The notes under the pieces were generated by a model, which saw only the letters and a list, made by a program, of their open reading frames with translations, was not told the DNA's origin and did not search any database. Position numbers and translations under genes: made by a program. A DNA stretch of 64,000 nucleotides from Boesenbergia rotunda (taxonomy: Eukaryota > Streptophyta > Magnoliopsida > Zingiberales > Zingiberaceae). This document shows, one piece after another, positions 12,217 through 23,689 of the stretch. The stretch lies in NCBI GenBank assembly GCA_024364735.1, contig JAGFNQ010002307.1, positions 118,902 through 182,901 on the forward strand. The letters run 5' to 3'. Each line of letters begins with the position of its first letter. The stretch's first letter is position 1.

Positions 12217-14977
12217 TGACAGGCCCAAACTATGTGTCACGAATGTGGGCCTCAAATTTAGATGTGAATGAATAACTGGAAACCCTTTTACAATCAAAAG
12301 TATGAAAATGTAATATAGGGGCCACAGGTCGTATTTTTCTCGGGAACTAGTTGAAGGTTTGTTTGATTCGCGCTTGGTTTATGTGTCGTTTATGTTTTGG
12401 GTTTCGAATAAAGATTTGGGTTTGGTTTTCGATTGGAAATCAACTCACCATGAAAATAAAGGAATTTATATGGCACCTCAGGGATTACTACTCAAACCGA
12501 AGCTTCATTGATGTAATGGCAGCAATAAAAATGTGAATCACAAAGAGAAAAAAGAAATCTCTGTGCCGAAATGGTACTAAGAGCTTGAACAGTTCATGAT
12601 AATTCCAACTGAATGCTTGATTTAATTCAGGGAGCTAAGATATCAGTGACTTAATATATTGACATAGATGAAACAATACAACCAATACCATGGACTGATC
12701 ACTTCAGAAAATAGAAACTCTTAATGCTGAAACGAATTGCATGAATGCAGGAATTTACTTCAAACCTTCAGAAATTGAATGCAAAGCATGCAGCAACCCA
12801 TTGGATGTAACTCAAGCTAGCAACTGATGTTCAACAACTTCACGTGATACAATCAGATCAGATACAAAATTAATCAGCAGTTTCATGCAAAACAATTCGA
12901 GTGAAGCAAAACTTCAGAAATTGAACTGAAGTGCAGAAGTGTATGAATGTAGGAAATAGATGCAGAATTTCAGAACTGAAGTGAATACCAAACCAAACAA
13001 GACACAGATTTCAGTTGCTTAAATCGAAAATTCAGATAGGGATTAAGAGACCTATATCTATTTGGCACAAGCTCCAGAAAGTATCACTGATTCTTGCTAA
13101 GGTCGAAACTGCATGCATTGCAGAAATAGAACTGATCAAGGCAGAAATTGGAGTCAAAGCAGTAGTGAACACAAACAAATTCAAGTCGAATTCAAGTACA
13201 CTAAACGAGAGTTCAGAGAAGCTTAAGTAACAGCAGAAATGGCACAGCTGAAAGGGCATAGCAGAAATGGGATTAAACAGCAGAAATGGCACTGCTAAGT
13301 GAAAGAATTCAGATTCAATCCAATAGCAGAAACAAAACAGAACAATCCAAATTCAAGAGCACGTTTTAATGTTCAGGTAGGATGAAGAAAGTCTATTGTA
13401 TAACCAACACGAATTCAGAACCTAAAACTGAAAACTTGCAGAAACTGAAGACTAGAGTGCAGGAATGAAATCTGATACGCAGGAAAACAGGGCTGAATGG
13501 GACTGATACGCAAACCATTGAACATAAAAGAAACTGAAATTGAAGTCAATTAATCACTAAACAAGTTCACTAACTAACTAACTGCAAGAATTAAACATAA
13601 TTAAGACAAAATCGAAGTGGAAATGGAAGCTAAGTGGCTGATACGAAAACAGGAAAGAATTGACAGAATTCGAAATTACAGCTAATTGCAATAGAATTTA
13701 ACTAAGCAAAGCCTCAATCTCTCATCTCAGCTTCGAATCCTTGCTGTCACTCAAGGATGAGCCTCCAATTGAGAAAGAAACGGTCCATACAATTAAATTA
13801 CAGCAACTAATTCAGAAATTGCAGAAATGAAGTGGCAGTAATAAAATTACAACTAAAACAAAGAAAATTGACTAAGAAATCTAAACCCCAATCACTTCAT
13901 TAGCTCAAGGTCTTCTTGGTTGTCAATCAAGAGTTGGCTTCGAACCCGCAAGCTCAGCAATTCACTAAGGAACTGAATTGGTAGTCGAATCCAGCTCAAA
14001 ACTGTTCAAGAAGGAAAATCCCAATCGATTTCTTCAATTCAGCCATGTCTGAGTGAAACGAAGGTGCGGGAATGATCCAAATACTTCAGGGAACCCCTCT
14101 GAATAGCTTGGATTGATGAAGAACTCGACAAAACCGAGTTTGAAGCTATCAAATACAAGGCTGCGGAAACCTCTCAACAGCCCTGTTCTTGCCCAATTCC
14201 AAGCTGAAAACTCCACAAACTACTCTCCCTAGTGACCTCGAACTTGATCTGATGAAGGATGGAGGTGGTCGCGCCCCTTGGATGAAGAACTCTATTGAAG
14301 AACTAGAAGAGAAAACGAAGAAGATGCAGAAACGGCGGAGACGCGACGAGGTGAAGCTGGGCTGCGTTTTTCCTTAAATAATAACCAATGGACGGCTGTG
14401 ATTGATCGGATGAAATCCAACGGCTGATCTTGCTCCGATTTGATCCAAATTTTTATGATGATGATCTGGGGTCAGGATCTGCCTCGTGGTAGCTCGGATC
14501 CTCCAGATATGCAACGGATGGTCCAGATCAACTCTATCTGTGAATGGACGCTCTAGAGCCCTCCTTGCTTGATCCAACGGTTGATTTAGCTCTGATTGGA
14601 ATGAAACCTTCAGATCTTGATCATAGAGCTTGATCAACCCTAACCCTAGCTCGAATTGCTTCAGATCATCCCGGATGGCTCAGATCTAGCCGCTCTTGAA
14701 TCGGACGGCCCGGATTAATCGTAGGCTTGATAATTCGATCTGGTTCACATCCGACTCAAGTTTGACCCAGTATGCCCTAGGTCCAGGATCCTTTCATGCC
14801 TACAAAAATATATCAGAAAATTAGTGGCCAAATAATCCAAAAATTGTGTAATTTTGCAATTAAGTCCAAAATAAGATAAAGTTCCAAAACCTAGGGTAAA
14901 ATCATAATTAAGCAATAAAAACATGGGTCAAACATGGGTTTTAGCAATTAAAATAATCAATAAAATGATGCTTATCA
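12217..14977 (-). repeat. Element A LTR (5' LTR in minus-strand sense)
   Basis: 2761 bp, beginning TGACAGGCCC and ending ATGCTTATCA on +. It is nearly identical to 4685-7445 and is followed by TSD GGCAC. Confidence 0.92.
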
Positions 14978-14982
14978 GGCAC

Positions 14983-15788
14983 CAGCGCCAGGAGTCCGGA
15001 AAAACAACGATCACGTACAATGCTTCAAGTGTGGAAAATACGGACACTTCAAGAACAAATGTCCGACAAAGGTACGTAAAATTTACGTTCCGAAAAGTTT
15101 CAAAATTCCTGCACTGTCTTTAGATAATTTAGTTAATCTTTCTGATAAATTAGATTTACTGCATAGTAAAATTAATATCTTGCATGACAAATTAGAAAAT
15201 GTAGATATGAATAAAATATCTGAAATTAATTATTTAATTCAGAACATTAATTCAGTAATTTCTAAAATAAATTATCATAACTTTAATTCTGATAATGTTA
15301 ATACTAATAATGTTAATTCTGATAATTCTAATTCAGATAAAATTAATCCTAAGGATAAATCCGAATTTAAATTTGAAAATCCTAAGGATAATCCAGAGAT
15401 TAATTCTGAAAATATTATTTCTAAGGATAAAAATGATTTTATTAATATTCCTGAGGATAATAAGGATAATTCTGAGGATCATAAGGATAATTCTGAGGAT
15501 AGTGGAGATGATATCTCTTTTGATAATAATTTAATCATTCTATTAGATAATCCTGAAAAATTAACTAGTGGTCCATTTTACTCCACCAACTTTGAGGATA
15601 TTGAAAGATCTAATTTTGAAGAGGAGATAGAATTGTCTAAGATAAAGGCCATGGTTAATAAAAATTACAAACGTTCAAATAAATCAGAATTACTAGAGAA
15701 ACTTGAAAAGAAAAATAAGGATGAGTCAGAAATTTTCGAAATAATAAAAATGCTAAACCTAAATCCACAACTATTAATTAATCATTAA
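14983..15788 (+). pseudogene. Copia B gag remnant, second knuckle and N/D-rich tail, copy 1
   Basis: The frame resumes after element A with CFKCGKYGHFKNKC (CCHC), then KIYVPKSFKIP. A leucine/asparagine-rich helical stretch follows (NLVNLSDKLDLLHSKIN), then a low-complexity N/D/S/E/K-rich tail ending at 15788. No stop interrupts this part. Copy 2 keeps the same frame (54796-55212 and 56217-56698) despite a solo LTR. The frame may have been used by the non-autonomous element for RNA packaging, which is an inference. Confidence 0.7.
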
Positions 15789-16140
15789 ATCTTAATTATT
15801 CAAATTCAAATTAATTATTCAAATCCCAATTAAATTAAATTATCTTAATTCAAATAAATTTAATTAATTCAAATTAATTCAAATAAATTCAATTAATTCA
15901 AATCTTAATTAAATTCAAATTAAATCTTAATTAAATTCAAATTAAATCTTAATTAAATTCAAATTAATTAAATTCAAATTAAATCTTAATTAAATGCAAA
16001 TTAAATCTTAATTAAATTCAAATTAAATTAAATTCAAATTAAATTAAAATCAAATTAAATTAAATTCAAATTAATTCAAATTAATAAATTAAATCTTAAT
16101 TAAATTCGAACTTAAATTTAATCAAATTAATTTCTAACTA
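15786..16140. repeat. AT-rich low-complexity tract (AATTCAAATTAAAT)n
   Basis: Imperfect tandem AATTCAAATTAAATCTT units follow the gag stop. The equivalent tract in copy 2 (56690-56890) is about 150 bp shorter. Confidence 0.85.
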
Positions 16141-18073
16141 ATTCAACCTCAATTAATTTTTGAATTCAACTAAAATCTTTAAATAAATTAAACTCGAACT
16201 AAACTAAAACCTTACCCAAACCGCAACAATTAATTTAATAAAATTAAATATGTCAAAGTGGGTTGACATATTCCCGGGTTCACACGACATGTATTAAATC
16301 GGAAATTTGATACATCTTTAGAAACGTAATTAAAATGCTTTGGACTTGTTTGACTCATGCATAATTATCATGTCATGCATTTGCTACTTCTTTTAAATAT
16401 ATGACATATCATATTTAAATTTTATGCATATATTAGAACGGCTATAGGAAAAAGAATAATTGAAACTTGATCAACCTAGTATTGGGTGGCGGTAAGATGA
16501 TAGTACGTTAGGGAAGCCTCTTCTAATAAAGTCAAGTATACACTACTTGGTCTCTTTAGACTGGTGAAACTAGCCGAAGCTACCGATCCAAGACCCAAAC
16601 TAGTTAGACCAGAATTTTTCAAAAAGTAATTTTGAAAATGAAATTTCATTAAAAGGCTTTGTCAAGGAAAGGGTTGATGATCCAATAAGGCTACGACCAA
16701 AGAAGGCCTAGTGCCTCGCCAAAACCTGGAAGTCAATTTTTGAAATTCAAATTCAAGTTACTTCTTGTCAAATTCGAATCTAACACAAGCTTCAATTAAA
16801 TCTTAGCGTTAATAATAAATTAAGAAAAAAGATTCAAGCATCTCACAATACACCTATAAGGCAACCATGCTTGTTGTATTGATACATCTAAAATGGGTGA
16901 TATGTTAAGGACTAATAAAGTGAAAAATATTTTTCAAAATTGTTAGAATATTTTCCTAAAAATATATTTTCAAAATAGTACTTCAACATAATAATGTTTT
17001 TATGGAATTCATGCTTGTCTGATTGATTATACATATTATACATTTTTCAAAAGTATATCTTTTCAAAAATTGTTTGACTCAGTCAATTAGACACAAGCCT
17101 CTTAGGACAACACTAAAGTTCCTTAAGGCACTTAGATAGAGTCAAACGATGTTGGGTACAGGGGGAGTGGTTTATTCTTTTTCAAAAGCTGTCCTTGAAA
17201 AACCACTGTCTTTTAAAACGGTTTTCGAAAACTGGACTTTAAATACTATTATTTATGTTTTTCGAAAACTATGTCGTATAAATTACCTTAATTTCAAAAT
17301 ATGTTTCGAAATTTCAAAATACATTCAAAGAGTGTGCTTTGTCTTGTTTGATTTTGATAAACCCTAATGACACAAAGGAAGGTCCACTTCATAATCTACA
17401 AGGACTCCTAGGATGTGTCAGATTTAGGGGGAGTCTGAATCAATCTTCTGAAAAAGTTTTTTTGTAATTTATTATTTTTGAAATTATTAGATAATTCCTT
17501 TTAGTTGAATCAAACCTTAAGACTCAGAGGAAGAGTACTTGTGGTAAACAAGCTTCCCAGGACTGGGTCAAGTTTAGGGGGAGATCATTATAAAAGAATT
17601 ATTGAATATTTCAAATATTTTCATGCTCGATATTTTCAAATCCTGCTAAAAACATAAGTAGTCTTTCAAAATACTATTATTCTATTTGTCAGAATTTTTG
17701 TGACTTATGAAATTATTTTTAAAAAAATCATAATAATTTTCAAAGTACTTGTACTTTTCAAAGCGCATAGCATCTTTTTCAAAATATGGATTTTTCAAAA
17801 AATGCAATATACCATTCAATGCTTTCAAAAATTTTACACTAAGTATTTTCAAAAAGAACCAAAGGTTTTCATTGTTGGTACAAGTATTTTCTTGTGTTTT
17901 TTTGATGTATGACAAAGGGGGAGAGGTGTGCTTAAGTTAGAAAAATTTTCTCCCAAAAATCAAAAATATATTTTCAAAACTAAGACCATTTTTAGTTTGA
18001 TCCCAAGGATAGTAAGTTAACCCCTTAAACCAATCTAACTTAAGTTATTGTCAAACATCAAAAAGGGGGAGAT
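16141..18073 (+). other. Copia B internal non-coding region, copy 1
   Basis: No coding was recognised. The region has several polypurine-tract-like GGGGGAG motifs (about 17160, 17427, 17577 and 17917) before the real tract at 18061-18073, plus many TTTTCAAAA words. It is collinear with 56890-58871 in copy 2. It probably derives from the region between pol and the 3' LTR of a larger copia element. Confidence 0.6.
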
Positions 18074-19599
18074 TGTTGGTGCAAGTTGCATCAATGATGT
18101 TCTCCTTTAAAGTGTTTTAATGTTTGACAATACACTTAAGACAATGATACATTGAACAGACAAAGGGGAGTTAGGAGAAGTAACCTAAGCGGAAGAAAAG
18201 TCCTAGTTAAGCTAGGCACTAAGACCTGGTGAGTGAAGCTGGGCACTAAGTCCTGGCATAGGGCTGGGCATCGAAGACCTGCTCGGAAGGTGGGCACTAA
18301 GTCCTGGTCGAGGACTGGGCAAGAAGACCTGGCCGAGGGTTGGGCACCGAAGACCTGGTTCGGGGAATTGGGCACGAAGACCTGGCCGAGGGTTGGACAC
18401 CTAAGTCCTGGACCTAGGGTTTGGGCACGGAGTCTTGGTTCGAGGGACTGAGCAACTTAGCTGAGCGATGACTAAGGACAGGAGTACAGACGGGTCAGGG
18501 TTTGGGCGTCTCGAGGTCCGGAGGTATCGGAAGCTAAGCAGAAGTCCACCCGAAGGACTGGGTGGCAACCGTCTCCTGAAAGGAGTAGGTGAAAGGCGCG
18601 TTCTCGGGGGTGGGAACTTGCGCCGGTTCGACCTAGGGTTTCGTGGAAATCCGAAGTCCGAACCAAGTCCTTAAGGCTAATATTATATATGCTTTGTGTT
18701 TGTGTATCTTGCAGGTATCAAGATTGGAAGACAAAGCAGGCTGCTGGAGCCCTTGAAGCAGGGTGCCCCCATCAGTGGGGGCGCCCCCATGCATCCAGGG
18801 CGCCCCCATCAGTGGGGGCACCCAAGCTAAAGAAGGAAAATGCAGGTTTTGTGTGGTAGGCAAAATAGGTGTCAAGCGGGGCGCTCGGAGCGTCCGGGGC
18901 GCACGGGTTCAAAGCTGTTTGTGCTGTTTCGAGTCTGAAACACATATAAGCCTTCATGAGGGCGCCCGGGAGGTCCGGGGTGCCCTGGTCAAAGGTTTTA
19001 TCAGCTACGGCGAGGTCGACGCGGGGATAAGGTTTGACCGGGTTTATCGGGGCGCCCCCGACGTCTAGGGCGCCCCCAAGAGTGCTATAAAAGGGGCCTC
19101 GACCCCTCTGCTTCAAACACAACTGCTACAAGTCATTCTGATCATTCTGACCGACGACAACGCTCTAAAGACGAGGCTCTACGACCGGGACGCTCCAAGA
19201 GGAAGTGCGCGGCACTTCGAAGGTCCAGATCGGCCGAGCTTTAACTTTGTTTTGTTCGGTTTACATTTAATTTTCCGTACTTAATTTTTTTGTACTTGTG
19301 CTTGTACTTCTACACTGTAAGACGGGTTTTCTCCGCCTCCGGAAATTCCGAAAAGGAGACCAATAGTGGACTCACGCCGAGTACATAGGCCTTAGACGTA
19401 CTGACCCTAGGGGGTTTGGAACCAAGTAAATAAATCCCGCTGTGTCCCTGTGTATTACTTTTATTTTGTTTATTTACTTTTCCGCTGTGCTACTAACGTT
19501 CTAAGTTCAGAACGATCCGAGCTTTTCTACGAAGTTTCCGTGAGAGTTTTTCACGGTCGATATTCACCCCCCCCCTCTATCAACGACACCGGTCCTACA
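18074..19599 (+). repeat. 3' LTR of copia B, copy 1
   Basis: It starts TGTTGGTGCAAG after the AAAAAGGGGGAGAT purine tract and ends GGTCCTACA, followed by TSD AATAG. It differs from the 5' LTR by an extra GGGGGCGCCCCCAT-containing block (about 18770-18820). Confidence 0.9.
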
Positions 19600-19721
19600 A
19601 ATAGGCCGCAGATCTCAGAAGAACTAATATGTAGTGCTTTAATCACAGAGCATTTCTTAAACAGTTACTTAAACAATATAAAGGCCACCAGTATGCAATA
19701 GAAGCAAGTACCAGTCCAGAG

Positions 19722-21970
19722 TGTTAGTAATATGAGAGAAGTGTCCTAAGGCAATCGCCTTATGATTGTAATCATTTACTTTAATAAATGAATATTCACT
19801 ATTTGAGTATACATGTTCATGTATTTGATTGAGATCTTGAACTCATTTACTGAATGTCCGCGATACAATTCACAGCATGAGAGAATTTGTGATGAATTCA
19901 CAACTAGTGATTATCTCTACATGTGCAATTGTGAAGTATTGAAATTGTCCCTAGTCGATGAATTGATAAATACGGACACTATCAATTCTGTTGAGACTAG
20001 CATGGGTTATTCTCTAATCGGCTGATTCTCACTGGCTGGTGACATTGAGATGTCTGGAGATAAACATGGATGCTAGTTAAGGGAACTAGTTCATTGGAGT
20101 GACTAGCCGTAAGACTTCATATGGTAATCTACATATAGATATGTCAATGAAAGTTCTTACTGCAGCTTAAGTGCGATGTTCCTTTGACTTGCGGTGTTCA
20201 AGTCATCTTGGTCACGGAGACTTATACTTTGACATCTTAAGCAAGCATCTCTAAGGAGGTGTGGACCCAGGATGGTTGGGTATAAGCCGAAGTGCCCGAA
20301 GATGTTTGAACAGCCTACAAAGGATTCACCACTCCTTGCGAGGAGATGTATACCCAAGGCCTATCGTCGGATTGTTACTCGAAGCCTCTGGCCAGAGCAC
20401 AACATGTTCCGAGTATGAATCTCTAGGAAACATGAGAGTAATTAGAATCCGTTGGACGAGAAAGACATTACTTGGGCTAGGTGTGACGTAGTCAGCCTAG
20501 TGGGGACTGACACACATAGACCGTGTCCTGAACCAAGTGGGTATAAGATGGTGAAGGGAATGAGGCACGACTCATTATAGCTGCTGAAGGGTTTCAGAAT
20601 TATTTCTGAGGTCAACCGTTGATCTTTCGATTAATTGGGGGTCATGATATACTACTAGGTGCCACTCATGATCGTTCTATAATTGGTTGATTATAGACGA
20701 CCAACATAAATCGAAAGCCTATTTAGTCACACGCACTACGAGTAATCCGAGGGATTTAAAACGAGTTGAAAATTAGATTTTCCGATCAAGAGCAATAAGT
20801 CGAATCTGAATTTATCAGAGGCGCACCGGAAGCTTAAAATGGCTAAGTCTTTTGAACGCTTATTGGACGAATTAAATGAGTTTAATTCGCGAGGAGGTGG
20901 CTTGGTTTGGCCGGCTAAAGAGGGTCCCCACCCTCTTTGGTTTGGCCGGCCACAACAAGGAGGGAAACCAATTTATTTGGTTTAAATTATAAAATAAATC
21001 AAGCGCGATTTGTTTTATAACATTATGGATAAATAAATTTATATATAAAGAAATTTATATAAAGAAATTTATATAAAGAGATTTATTTTCATGGAAATTA
21101 AAATAAACCTTGGATTGGTTTATTTTATTTTATAAAATCAATTATGAATTGATTTTTCCATGATAAGAAAAATTTATATAATAAATTTCTTGTGAAAATT
21201 TATTCCATAATAAAAGGGGAAGATGTGTTTGTTTTATTATAAATTTAGTTATAATAAAACAAGGCATAACGGAATAATTCATAGAAAAATTTATAAGATA
21301 AATTTCTTATGAAAATTTATTCCGTTAAAGGGGAGACTTGGCAATGGAGAGACTACTATATAAAGGAACCAAGGCAAGGCTTGAATTCCAATCAAGAGAA
21401 AAAGAAGCAAGCTCTCTCTCTCTCTCTCCTTCTCTCCCTCTCCCTCCTCTAGGGCCGGCGCCCTCTTCATCCTCTAGGGCCGGCGCACCTCCTAGGGTTG
21501 CCGTGAGCCTCCTCCACCAAGAAGGTGTCAAGGAAGAAGAAGAAGCGGGTCGCAACTCCTTCCTTTCCCCGGATCTTGATTCCGTTACTTGGTGGTTAGT
21601 CTTCCATCTCCTTCTCTTGATATTCTTGTCGTGCCTTTGGAGAATCTAGTAGTTCTTGTCGGCACGAAACTCGTGGCTTTGCGAAGTCATCCCGAAGAGG
21701 ACTCGGCGTGGACGTAAATAGAGGCGGAGCTTCCAAGGGACGCTACGGTTGGATCTCGTCCCTTTCTACGAGTTACGTGAGGTATTAAGTAAATTAGTTT
21801 ACTTTCTGCAAAATTTTAATTTATGATCATGTCTCCACAACTTAAGGTTGCATGCTAGATACGTGGTTAAAATAATTTAAGAAATTATTTATGCTAAACC
21901 TTCCGCTGCACGTAATTAAACTCTAAAATTACGAACCCGTATCCATGTCAACATGCACCCGGTCCCAACA
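19722..21970 (+). repeat. 5' LTR of copia E
   Basis: It starts TGTTAGTAATATG and ends GGTCCCAACA. A TATATAA box at about 21354 is followed by a (CT)n tract (21413-21432). AT-rich AAATTTATATAAAG repeats lie at 21030-21090. Confidence 0.85.
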
Positions 21971-21971
21971 G

Positions 21972-21983
21972 TGGTATCAGAGC
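21972..21983 (+). other. Primer-binding site of copia E (Met-tRNA)
   Basis: TGGTATCAGAGC begins 2 bp after the LTR end. Confidence 0.85.
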
Positions 21984-23689
21984 CGGTTAGTGTTCGACAT
22001 AATCATATAATTGTTTTGCGGAAAACTTTGTCATGATCTCAATTTTGGAAAAATTTTCAATTATGATAAATTTTAGATTTAAGAATTTCAAAGTTTGGAA
22101 ATCCTCATGAAATATCGCAAACTTTTGAAATATTCTAGTTTCTGAAATTTTATGATAATTGTGAAAACTTCCCATCTTTGGAAACTTTCCAATTTTGGAA
22201 ATTTCCTATTTTGGAAATTTTCCAATTTTGGAAATATGTAAGTTTTCTTTGTACCAGAAACTTACAAATATTCTGAAAACCTATTATGAAATCTCGTAAT
22301 TTTGGGCACTTTCTTTCAAGAAAGTCTAGACAAATTTATGGATCATTAATTGACAATTAAAATTCGAATTGGTTTTAAATTATTAACAAAATTCTTTATT
22401 TTGGATTGAGCCTCGGGGAGCCGTCTAATTTAAAGTTAGTTGTTGTAATTTAATTTCCCATGTTTAATTTGGTTACGCCTCGGGGAGCGGACCAAATTGG
22501 ATTTACGACAAATTTCTTTTCTTTGGGCATCTGAGCCTCGGGGAGCTACCCTTAGAAAATAATTTGTTGTAATTAATTAATCCATAAATAAAATATGTAA
22601 TCAAATCTTGAAAATTTAGGATAATTTCCTTATTTGATTTAAGAGGTGATGCTCTTACATATTGTTGTCTCCAAAATTAATTAGGAAAATGGTTTCCTAT
22701 AGAGTTTTCTTAAATAAGATTTTCATGAAAATAATATGTGGTTGAATTAAGGGAATCTGTCTCTTAATTTAATAAGATTTGATTTAGAGAAATCAAAGTC
22801 TTAAACATATTATTTCCGAAATTGATTATGACAATTTAGGAAATTGTTTCCCAAAACAATTCCTTGAATAAAGTATGAAATTGGGATTAGGAAATCCGGT
22901 TCCTAATCCAATTAATGAGACTTGATAAATTAAGTCACATACATACTTTATCAAGGAAATCGTTAGTCATGACATAATTATATGTCATGAATGTGCTTTG
23001 AAAAGAAAGGATGAGAACCAAAACCCCTTACAAAATATTAAGGCTAACACCTTCCATTAATATGGTTAGAACTGGAGTGTTGTTTCTCGTTTGGGTTGAT
23101 GGACACATCTATGCCCGGCTTGAACCTCAACATGTTTAAACCATGGAATTAGTTTATGAATAATATAGTTGGAGTCAGAGGTCAATCCTTAGTTTTGGTT
23201 GTTGGACACATCCAAGCCTGACTAAACGGTTGAATGAGCTCCAACCATATTAAAACTATTTCTTGATTAATGGATCAGCCTTAAGCTTGGAACATCGATT
23301 TGTTGTGCCACAGCCAAGGTCGATGTAAAGAGAGGTGCAGTTGGGTGCTATGTATATTGTTGCATACTTGTTAATGAGTTAACAACCCAATGATTTATGC
23401 AAACATTCAATTAGTTGATAGCATAAAGTGATAGTTACATATATATGATATGTAATCGGTATAATTACCTACCTTCATAGCTAAGAATAACTTAATGGCC
23501 ACAACCATGGTTGTTCTTATCTATGGTTGGATATCAACCTATTTGGAGGTGTTCCTACGATCTCCCGAATTGATAAAAAGGGTTATTCGATTCGAAAAAT
23601 AAATAGGATTTAATTAATGTATGTTGATGCATTCTTTATCATTCTTCTCACATAAGCTCAATTTGTATTTCTAGGATAATCACTCGGTC
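21984..23689 (+). other. Long untranslated leader of copia E
   Basis: About 1.7 kb without a coding frame. It carries three exact copies of GCCTCGGGGAGC (22410-22421, 22477-22488, 22535-22546), spaced about 60 bp apart and alternating with AT-rich sequence. It also carries TTTTGGAAATTT repeats (22180-22240). Confidence 0.7.

Larger units (their letters stand above)
4685..14977 (-). mobile_element. Element A: LARD-like LTR element with Tat/Ogre-type primer site
   Basis: Two LTRs of equal length (2761 bp each) flank a 4771-bp internal region. The TSD is GGCAC (4680-4684 and 14978-14982), and copy 2 shows the uninterrupted target at about 54878. Orientation is minus: next to the right LTR the minus strand reads TGACGCCGTTGCCGGGGA, close to a tRNA-Asp primer site as used by Tat/Ogre and Athila-type Ty3 elements. 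A purine tract abuts the left LTR. No gag, protease, RT or integrase was found. One long unassigned reading frame is present (9865-12054). The very similar LTRs indicate a recent insertion. Confidence 0.9.
2980..19599 (+). mobile_element. Copia element B, non-autonomous, copy 1 (contains element A)
   Basis: It has LTRs at 2980-4463 and 18074-19599, TSD AATAG (2975-2979 and 19600-19604), a Met-tRNA primer site and the purine tract AAAAAGGGGGAGAT before the 3' LTR. With element A removed the internal part is only about 3.3 kb. It codes for a gag remnant with two zinc knuckles but no protease, integrase or RT. The PBS/PPT style and ~1.5-kb LTR resemble the SIRE/Maximus side of copia, which is an inference. 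The same insertion, at the same base, is present in the second Ty3 copy (52140-60377). Confidence 0.9.

Noticed and set aside
15180..16140. N/D-rich repeats and AT tract considered as a CRISPR or centromeric satellite
   Set aside because: There is no regular spacer pattern and the unit lengths vary. It is low-complexity sequence following a copia gag frame.
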